Source: CALNYS01 sp964639935
GTDB taxonomy: Bacteria > Planctomycetota > Phycisphaerae > Phycisphaerales > UBA1924
DNA: 11,320 bases
Assembly: GCA_964639935.1 (NCBI GenBank)
Contig: CAZXGT010000076.1
Coordinates: forward strand, 1-11,320
Direction: 5' to 3'
The notes below the pieces were generated by a model that made no database searches, was not told the origin of the DNA, and saw only the letters and a list, made by a program, of their open reading frames with translations. Positions 6,214 to 11,320 of this stretch are shown one piece after another (positions within the stretch are counted from its first letter, which is position 1; each line of letters starts with the position of its first letter). The position numbers and the translations under genes are program-made.

Positions 6214-7763
6214 CAGTCGGCGCTCCCTTCGCTGCTGGTCCCGGTGGTCAGGACGGCGCGGGCGTAGTCGGCGGGCTCGAGCAGCTGCACGGCCGTGCGC
6301 TCGGCGAAGCGGTACGCGACGGGCCCGCCGAGCGCGAAGAAGAGACTGATCGCGGCGAGGAAGAGGATCGGCGCGTAGACGGCGAGCCCGAGGCGCGGCT
6401 CGTCGGCCGGTCGCTCGTTTTCCTCGGGGGCGGGGCCCCAGAACGCGTTGGTCCAGATCTTCATCATCGAGAAGAGGGTGAGGAGGCTCACGACGAGGGA
6501 GACCGCGACGACGGGCCACTGCCCGGCGATGAGCCCGCCCTTGACGAGCGCGACCTTGGTCCAGAAGCCGGAGAGGATCGGGATCCCGGCGAGGGAGAGG
6601 GCGGAGAAGAGGAAGAGCCCGGCGAGCGCGGGGTGGGTCGAGAGGAGGCCGCTGAGGTCGTCGAGGCGGGAGTGACCGCGGAGCCGGATGACGGCGCCGC
6701 TCAGGAGGAAGAGGTTCGTCTTCACGATGATGTGGTGGAAGACGTAGAAGACGGCGCCGGCGAGAGCGAGTGCGGCGATCTCCGGCGGGGCGTCGCCGGT
6801 GGCGACGACGATCATCGCGATGCCGAGGCCCATGAGCATGTAGCCGATCTGGCTGACGATGTGGAATGAGAGGATGCGGCGCATGTCGCTCTGGGCGACG
6901 GCGCCGAGGACGCCCGAGAGCATGGTGAGGCCGGCGATCCAGATGACGGCGCGGGCGAGGAGCTCGACCTCGTGACCCGCAAAGAGGAGGCAGGCGCGGA
7001 TGATGGAGTAGACGCCGACCTTGGTGAGCAGCCCGGCGAAGAGGGCGGAGACGACCGGCGGCGGGGTGTGGTAGCTGGCCGGGAGCCAGAAGAAGACGGG
7101 GAAGACGGCGGCCTTGATCCCGAAGGCGACCAGGAGCGGGGCGCAGACGGCGGTGGCGAAGGCGGGCTCGAGGTCCCCGAGGCGCTGGGCCAGGTCGGCC
7201 ATGTTGAGCGTGCCCGCGGCCCCGTAGATGAGGCCGATGCTGGCGAGGAAGAGGACCGACCCGACGAGGTTGAGAGTGACGTACTTGATGGCGCCCTCGA
7301 GCTGTGGTCGTTCGCCCCCGAGGGTGAGCAGGACGAATGAGGAGAGCAGGAGGAGCTCGAACCAGACGTAGAGATTGAAGAGGTCGCCGGTGAGGAAGGC
7401 GCCGGCGACGGCGCCGACGAGGGTGAGCAGGAGGGGGTAGTGCCCGCCGCGCGCGCGGGGTTCGTCGAGTGTTCCGATGGAAAAGACGGCGGCGGCGAGC
7501 CCGGTGACGGCGGCGAGGGTGGTCATGAGCGCGCCGAGGCGGTCGGCGACGAAGCTGATGCCGACGGGCGCGTCCCAGGCGCCGAAGTGGATGACGTCGA
7601 TGTTCCCGGCGTCGGCGCGGGCGAGCAGCGCGAGGCTCGCCGCGAGCATGCCGAGGGTGGCGAGGACGGCGATGGCGGCCTGGGCGCGGGCGCGGCCCCA
7701 GACGAGCAGGCAGAGGGCGCCGGCGAAGAGGGGGATCAGAACCGGGAGGGCGACGAGGGTCAT
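6213..7763 (-). CDS. mrpD: Mrp Na+/H+ antiporter subunit D (right operon)
   Basis: This 516-residue NuoL/M/N-like antiporter subunit has about 14 helices and the usual family length. The residues expected to carry protons are all visible: Glu136 in TGDLFNLYVWFELLLLSS, Lys217 in GIKAAVFPVFFWLP, Lys248 in LLTKVGVY, His301 in SFHIVSQIGYM, His343/His344 and Lys348 in FYVFHHIIVKTNLFLLSG. YARAVL near the end is the usual MrpD C-terminal motif. This looks like a fully equipped proton-translocating subunit, in contrast to the left copy. The ATG overlaps the mrpC stop by 4 bases (ATGA); no strong ribosome binding site precedes it, so translation probably depends on coupling to mrpC. Confidence 0.96.
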   Translation of the reverse strand: MTLVALPVLIPLFAGALCLLVWGRARAQAAIAVLATLGMLAASLALLARADAGNIDVIHFGAWDAPVGISFVADRLGALMTTLAAVTGLAAAVFSIGTLDEPRARGGHYPLLLTLVGAVAGAFLTGDLFNLYVWFELLLLSSFVLLTLGGERPQLEGAIKYVTLNLVGSVLFLASIGLIYGAAGTLNMADLAQRLGDLEPAFATAVCAPLLVAFGIKAAVFPVFFWLPASYHTPPPVVSALFAGLLTKVGVYSIIRACLLFAGHEVELLARAVIWIAGLTMLSGVLGAVAQSDMRRILSFHIVSQIGYMLMGLGIAMIVVATGDAPPEIAALALAGAVFYVFHHIIVKTNLFLLSGAVIRLRGHSRLDDLSGLLSTHPALAGLFLFSALSLAGIPILSGFWTKVALVKGGLIAGQWPVVAVSLVVSLLTLFSMMKIWTNAFWGPAPEENERPADEPRLGLAVYAPILFLAAISLFFALGGPVAYRFAERTAVQLLEPADYARAVLTTGTSSEGSAD

Positions 7764-8107
7764 CGGTCTGTGCTGGTCATCTGGGAGAGGTCGTCGGCGC
7801 CGACGGTCTGGTAGACGCGCTTGATCAGCACGATGGAGTAGGAGACGATCCCGAAGCTGATGACGATGGCGGTGAGGACGAGCGCGAGGGGGAGCGGATC
7901 GGTGAAGGGGGCGGCGGGGGCGTCCTGGCCGGAGCGCACCAGCGGCGGTCGGCCCCGCTCGGGCCGGGACATGGTGAAGATGAGCAGGTTCGCGCCGTGG
8001 GAGATGAGGATGAGGCCCATGACGAGCTTGACGAGGCTGCGGCGCATGAGCATGTAGGCGCCGGCGCCGAAGAGGGCGGCGACGCTAAGAGCCAGAAACG
8101 CGATCAT
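7760..8107 (-). CDS. mrpC: Mrp Na+/H+ antiporter subunit C (right operon)
   Basis: This 115-residue NuoK-like MrpC/MnhC/PhaC-family protein is of standard length. Three helices lie at about 1-20, 28-46 and 75-95. LILISHGANLLIFTMSRPERGRPPL leads into the loop, and DPLPLALVLTAIVISFG at 70-86 is the family signature. GADDLSQM near the C-terminus also fits the family. The start overlaps the 3' end of mrpA by 23 bases, but it is well supported by GAGGAGG 6 bases upstream and by the conserved N-terminus. It is a small membrane subunit located between the MrpA and MrpD channels. Confidence 0.95.
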   Translation of the reverse strand: MIAFLALSVAALFGAGAYMLMRRSLVKLVMGLILISHGANLLIFTMSRPERGRPPLVRSGQDAPAAPFTDPLPLALVLTAIVISFGIVSYSIVLIKRVYQTVGADDLSQMTSTDR

Positions 8108-10832
8108 GGAGCGCCTCCTCGAGCGAGAAGATCATGTGAAGGGCGATGCCGAGAACGGTGAAATAGACGCCGATGTCGAAGAGCAGGGGGGTGCCGAGCT
8201 TGAGGGGGTCGGGGAACCCGGGGAGGGAAACGCTCGTCCACACCGAGGCCATGTAGCTGTCGTAAGCAAAGGCGCCGGGAATCCCGCTCGCGAGCGCGAT
8301 GAGCAGCCCGGCCCCGATGAGCGTGCGGGAGCTGACAGGGAGCTGGCGTGCGACGGTGGCGGCGCTGAAGGCGAGTGTCTGGAGCGCGAGTCCCGCGGCG
8401 GCGAGCAGCCCGCCGACGAATCCGCCGCCGGGCTCGTTGTGCCCGCGGAGGAGCACGATGACGGAGAAGACGAGCATCACCGGGAGGATCCATCGCGCGC
8501 CGGTTTCGAGGATGACCGAGCGTTGCCCCTCGTGGTCGTCGCCGCGGCGCTTGAGGGCGATAAGCGACGCCACGCCGATCGCGGCGATCCCGAGGACGAA
8601 GATCTCCCCGAGAGTGTCGATCGCGCGGAAGTCGACGAGGATGACGTTCACAACGTTGCGGCCGAAGCCCTCGGGAACGCTGCGGGCGGCGTGCTCGATG
8701 GAGATGATCTCTGGGAGGTTGGGGCGACCGGCGACGCCCAGGGTGAGGGCGCCCATGAGCAGCCCGAAGACCGCGCCGAGCGCGGCGTCGACAAGGCGGC
8801 TCCCGCGGGAGGTCAGGAGGCTGTAGCGGGGGAGGCGGAGCACGACGAGAACGAACATGATGACGATGAGGGTCTCGACGGCGAACTGGGTCATGGCGAC
8901 GTCGGGTGCGCCGAAGACGACGAAGAGGATGGCGAGTGTGAACCCGACGCCGCCGAGAACCGCGATGGAGGCGAGCGCGGTGGTCTGGAGCGTGGCGCCG
9001 ACGGCGCCGGCGATGAAGCAACCGGCGAGCAGGGCGTCGAGCCAGGCGAAATCGGCGAAGACGCTGGGCGGGACTCGGAGGAGGTCGGCCCTCCAGGCGC
9101 CGGCGAGGATCACGAGCATCGCGACGAGCATCGTGAGGCGGATGTAGCCGCGGAGGTCCCCGTGCTGGAGGAGCCGCGTCTGCCCGGCGGCGAGCGCGGC
9201 GAGCCCGCGGAGGGAGAGGTCGTAGCCGCGGGCGGGCCCGATGGCGCCGAGCGTGTCGACGTGGCTTGTGATTCGGCGGTAGAGCGCGCGCCTGGCGTAG
9301 AGAAGGGCGCCCGCGGCGAGGGCGATGATGGAGAGCCACGTCGCGGCGGTGGGGGGCCAGAGCATCTCGGCGACGCTGATGTCGGCCGACGAGGTCGGCT
9401 TGGCGCTCATGGCCTGTTTCATGCCGGCGACGAGCTCGACGGTGAAGAGCTGGGGGGCGACGCTCGCGAGGAGTCCGACAAGCGCGAGCAGAACGGGTCC
9501 GGCGAGCTGGCGCCACGAGGGTTCGGCGGCGCGTCGGACGCCTTCGGCGGGGTCTCCGGTCAGCGGGCGAAGCCCGACGATCAGCGAGGCGTAGACGGTG
9601 AGCGCGGCGGCGAGCGTCGTGGTGATGATGACGAGCTCGGTGAACTCCGGGTGCGCGAGGCTCGCCTTGAGCGTCAGCTCCTTCCCGACGAACCCGAGGA
9701 ACGGGAACATGCCCATCATCGAGAGGGCGGCGAGGACGCCGGCGCCCGCGAGGATCGGCGCGCCGCGGAGGGCGCCCGAGATGCGCTCGGGGTTCTTCTC
9801 GCCGGTGAGCTTGATGGCGCTCCCGGCGGCGAGAAACAGGGCGCCCTTGAAGAGCGCGTGGGCGAGCAGGTAGTAGCCGGCGGCCTTGTGGGCGCCCATG
9901 CCGATGAGCATGATGAGCGTGCCGAGGGAGCTGACGGTGGAGTAGGCGAGGATCTTCTTGAGCTGGTCCTGCCGGGTGGCGAGCACGGCGCCGATGAGCA
10001 TCGTCGCGCCGCCGAAGGCGATCAGGAAGTTGTCCCAGATGAGGGTTCCCCCGAGGGCGGGGTGGAGACGGGCGACGAGATAGACGCCCGCCTTGACCAT
10101 GGTGGCCGAGTGCAGCAGCGCGCTGACGGGCGAGGGCGCCTCCATCGCGTTGGGAAGCCAGTAGTGGAAGGGAAAGATGGCGCTCTTGGCGAAGGCGCCG
10201 ATGAGGATCAGCGCGACGATCGCGGGGTAGAAGGCGTGATCGATGACGCTCGCGTCGATGTCGCTGATGGTGAAGGTTTCGGCGGCGATGCCGAGCAGGA
10301 CGGCGCCCGCGAGCAGGGAGAGCCCGCCGAGCCCGGTCGTCAGCAGGGACTGGATCGCGGCCTTCCGGGCGGACTCCCGCTGGTGGTCGAAGCCGATGAG
10401 CAGGAAGCTCGTGATGCTCGTGAGCTCCCAGAAGACAAAGAGCAGGAGCAGGTTGTCGGCGAGGACGAGCCCGAGCATCGCGGCCATGAAGCCGGTGAGG
10501 ATCCCGAGGAAGCTCCCGGCGCGGGGGTACGGCTTCATGTAGCTCGTTGCGTAGAGCAAAACGAGGCCGCCGATGAAGCAGATGAGCAGCGCGAAGACGC
10601 CCGAGAGTCCGTCGAGGCTGAAGGCGAGATCGAGCGAGAGCCCCGGCGACCAGGGCGTGAACTCCAAGAGGGCCTCGCCTCCGAGCCCGGTCATCCGCTG
10701 CGCGAACCAGACGCCGAGCGCGAGCGGCACAAGCGGGACGACCACGCCGGCCAGCGTCCGCGAGAGGCGGTAGAGCCCCGGCGCGGCGACGGCGAGCACG
10801 CCCAGAATGATGACGCTCAGTCCCAGTGTCAT
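8085..10832 (-). CDS. mrpA: Mrp Na+/H+ antiporter subunit A fused to subunit B (right operon)
   Basis: This 915-residue inner-membrane protein contains an ND5/NuoL-like antiporter domain (about 65-420), DUF4040 and MbhE-like helices (about 560-760) and a C-terminal MrpB/MnhB domain (about 775-905). Visible key residues are Glu136 (FVFWELTSITSFLLIG), Lys216 and His222 (GAFAKSAIFPFHYWLPNAME), His241 and Lys247 (LLHSATMVKAGVY), Lys329 (HALFKGALFLAAG) and Glu653 after GAPDVAMTQ. RGHNEPGGGFVGGLL (796-810) is the MrpB signature. The protein should form the proton channel that works with MrpD. The start at 10832 matches the family N-terminus but has no clear ribosome binding site. An in-frame ATG at 10919 (with a weak GAGG) would add 29 basic, hydrophilic residues and is less likely. 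It is the first gene of the operon, and its promoter should lie in the gap before the HPF gene. Confidence 0.95.
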   Translation of the reverse strand: MTLGLSVIILGVLAVAAPGLYRLSRTLAGVVVPLVPLALGVWFAQRMTGLGGEALLEFTPWSPGLSLDLAFSLDGLSGVFALLICFIGGLVLLYATSYMKPYPRAGSFLGILTGFMAAMLGLVLADNLLLLFVFWELTSITSFLLIGFDHQRESARKAAIQSLLTTGLGGLSLLAGAVLLGIAAETFTISDIDASVIDHAFYPAIVALILIGAFAKSAIFPFHYWLPNAMEAPSPVSALLHSATMVKAGVYLVARLHPALGGTLIWDNFLIAFGGATMLIGAVLATRQDQLKKILAYSTVSSLGTLIMLIGMGAHKAAGYYLLAHALFKGALFLAAGSAIKLTGEKNPERISGALRGAPILAGAGVLAALSMMGMFPFLGFVGKELTLKASLAHPEFTELVIITTTLAAALTVYASLIVGLRPLTGDPAEGVRRAAEPSWRQLAGPVLLALVGLLASVAPQLFTVELVAGMKQAMSAKPTSSADISVAEMLWPPTAATWLSIIALAAGALLYARRALYRRITSHVDTLGAIGPARGYDLSLRGLAALAAGQTRLLQHGDLRGYIRLTMLVAMLVILAGAWRADLLRVPPSVFADFAWLDALLAGCFIAGAVGATLQTTALASIAVLGGVGFTLAILFVVFGAPDVAMTQFAVETLIVIMFVLVVLRLPRYSLLTSRGSRLVDAALGAVFGLLMGALTLGVAGRPNLPEIISIEHAARSVPEGFGRNVVNVILVDFRAIDTLGEIFVLGIAAIGVASLIALKRRGDDHEGQRSVILETGARWILPVMLVFSVIVLLRGHNEPGGGFVGGLLAAAGLALQTLAFSAATVARQLPVSSRTLIGAGLLIALASGIPGAFAYDSYMASVWTSVSLPGFPDPLKLGTPLLFDIGVYFTVLGIALHMIFSLEEALHDRVSGS
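8114..8120 (-). promoter_or_regulatory. Ribosome binding site for right mrpC
   Basis: GAGGAGG on the minus strand, 6 bases before the mrpC ATG. It sits inside the last codons of mrpA and explains the 23-base overlap between these genes. Confidence 0.7.
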
Positions 10833-10864
10833 GCCGGTCGAGGAGCTTTCGTCGCGGAGGAAGC

Positions 10865-10885
10865 GGCGCCCGGCGCTCCGGCGCC
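10865..10885. promoter_or_regulatory. GC-rich hairpin in the divergent gap upstream of right mrpA
   Basis: GGCGCC at 10865-10870 pairs with GGCGCC at 10880-10885. Two inner G-C pairs (GG 10872-10873 with CC 10878-10879) extend it past a one-base bulge, leaving a CGCT loop: eight pairs in all. It would fall in the leader RNA of the right mrp operon, about 30 bases before the mrpA ATG. It could modulate translation, or be chance in GC-rich DNA. Confidence 0.35.
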
Positions 10886-10949
10886 CTCGGAGTGGATTGG
10901 AGGGAGGATACCCATCCATCGGCGCCTCGGCGACACGCGAACTCTTTGA

Positions 10950-10970
10950 ATCGTTCGGCCGTACAACGAT
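10950..10970. promoter_or_regulatory. Inverted repeat, possible operator
   Basis: ATCGTT (10950-10955) and AACGAT (10965-10970) form a 6+6 dyad with a 9-base spacer in the gap between the divergent mrp operon and HPF gene. The position would suit a repressor or activator site acting on either promoter. A single dyad of this size can occur by chance. Confidence 0.25.
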
Positions 10971-10988
10971 CGCAACCGACCGCTGCGC

Positions 10989-10994
10989 AAGGAG
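10989..10994 (+). promoter_or_regulatory. Ribosome binding site for the HPF/RaiA-family gene
   Basis: AAGGAG lies 3 bases before the ATG at 10998 and 9 bases before the ATG at 11004. The spacing favours the second ATG as the true start. Confidence 0.7.
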
Positions 10995-11003
10995 AATATG
11001 GTC

Positions 11004-11306
11004 ATGCAGGTCCAGATGAACTACGCGAACGTCGACTCTTCCGACGCGCTTGAGACGTACGTGCGGGAGACGCTCGGGCGTTCCCTTGAGCGGTTTGCTG
11101 ACCGCCTGACGCGGATCGAGGTGCACCTGAGCGACATCAACGGCCCGGGCAAGGGCGGGCCGGATGACAAGCGATGCCGGCTCGAGGCTCGCCCGCGCGG
11201 GATGGACCCGGTGATGGTCGAGAGCGAGAAGGACTCGTTCTACACCGCGGCCGACGACGCGGCGGGCAAGCTCAAGCGGCTCCTGACGAGCCGCTTCGAG
11301 CGGTAA
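11004..11306 (+). CDS. HPF/RaiA family ribosome-associated protein (short form)
   Basis: This 100-residue protein of the S30AE (HPF/RaiA/YfiA) family has the short, single-domain length without the C-terminal dimerisation domain of long HPF. The N-terminus MQVQMNYANVDSSDALETYV gives strand 1 and helix 1. RIEVHLSDINGPGKGGPDDK (residues 38-57), then RCRLEARPRGMDPVMV, are hallmarks of a distinct HPF/RaiA subfamily. DSFYTAADDAAGKLKRLL forms the C-terminal helix. Family members bind the 30S subunit near the decoding site and protect or silence ribosomes in stress and stationary phase; for this subfamily the role is inferred. The start at 11004 was preferred over 10998 because of AAGGAG spacing (9 versus 3 bases) and the family N-terminus. 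The gene is divergent from the right mrp operon, and there is no visible functional link. Confidence 0.88.
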   Translation: MQVQMNYANVDSSDALETYVRETLGRSLERFADRLTRIEVHLSDINGPGKGGPDDKRCRLEARPRGMDPVMVESEKDSFYTAADDAAGKLKRLLTSRFER

Positions 11307-11320
11307 GCGAGGCCCGCCCC

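Noticed and set aside
8106..10949. A 947-codon open frame on the + strand, antisense to right mrpA
   Set aside because: Its protein is Glu/Gly/Asp/Arg-rich with no recognisable fold, as expected from the complement of Leu/Ala-rich GC3 codons. The opposite strand encodes an unmistakable MrpA, so this is a composition shadow.
10946..10974. Possible sigma-70 promoter for the HPF gene (TTGAAT at 10946)
   Set aside because: No acceptable -10 box lies 16-18 bases downstream; TACAAC at 10962 is too close. No promoter could be supported by eye on either strand of this gap.
10833..11126. N-terminal extension of right MrpA to 1013 residues
   Set aside because: It would run into the HPF gene on the other strand and adds charged, non-membrane sequence; homologues begin at or near the Met encoded at 10832.

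Overview
The window is GC-rich, densely coding DNA, apparently chromosomal and bacterial. Almost all of it is taken up by two complete-type Mrp (Mnh/Pha) multi-subunit Na+/H+ antiporter operons that face each other tail to tail. A short HPF/RaiA-family ribosome-associated protein gene lies at the right edge. No phage, transposon, CRISPR or RNA genes are visible. The GC content, Shine-Dalgarno sites and HPF subfamily would suit a planctomycete (Phycisphaerae-like) or another high-GC Gram-negative; this taxonomic guess is weak.

Left operon (+ strand, 1-5005): mrpA with a fused mrpB domain (5' end cut off by the window edge), mrpC, mrpD, mrpE, mrpF, mrpG. Genes overlap by 1-4 bases or are 2 bases apart, so they must be co-transcribed. 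The right operon (- strand, 10832 down to 5082) has the same order: fused mrpAB, C, D, E, F, G. Every junction there overlaps, by 23 bases at mrpA/mrpC and 1 or 4 bases elsewhere. The fused AB, six-gene layout matches the 'group 2' (PhaAB-type) Mrp systems. Each operon should yield one large inner-membrane complex in which MrpA and MrpD are complex-I-like proton-channel subunits and MrpB, C, E, F and G form the remaining membrane part. The complex exchanges internal Na+ (or K+) for external protons.

The two copies are not equivalent. The right operon keeps the expected antiporter residues in MrpA and MrpD. The left MrpD keeps the first half-channel Glu and Lys residues but has lost the TM11 His and the TM12 His-His/Lys cluster, and the left MrpG has lost the Lys of its usual 'ATK' motif. 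The left copy also has extra hydrophilic ends on MrpD, MrpF and MrpG. It may be a specialised or differently coupled Mrp complex.

The gap between the right operon and the HPF gene (10833-11003) is divergent and must hold both promoters. It contains a GC-rich hairpin and a 6+6 inverted repeat. The + strand is G-rich over C across the whole window whatever the gene direction, so the two operons use mirror-image codons (GCG/GTG/CTG on the left, GCC/GTC/CTC on the right). This looks like replication-strand bias rather than foreign origin.
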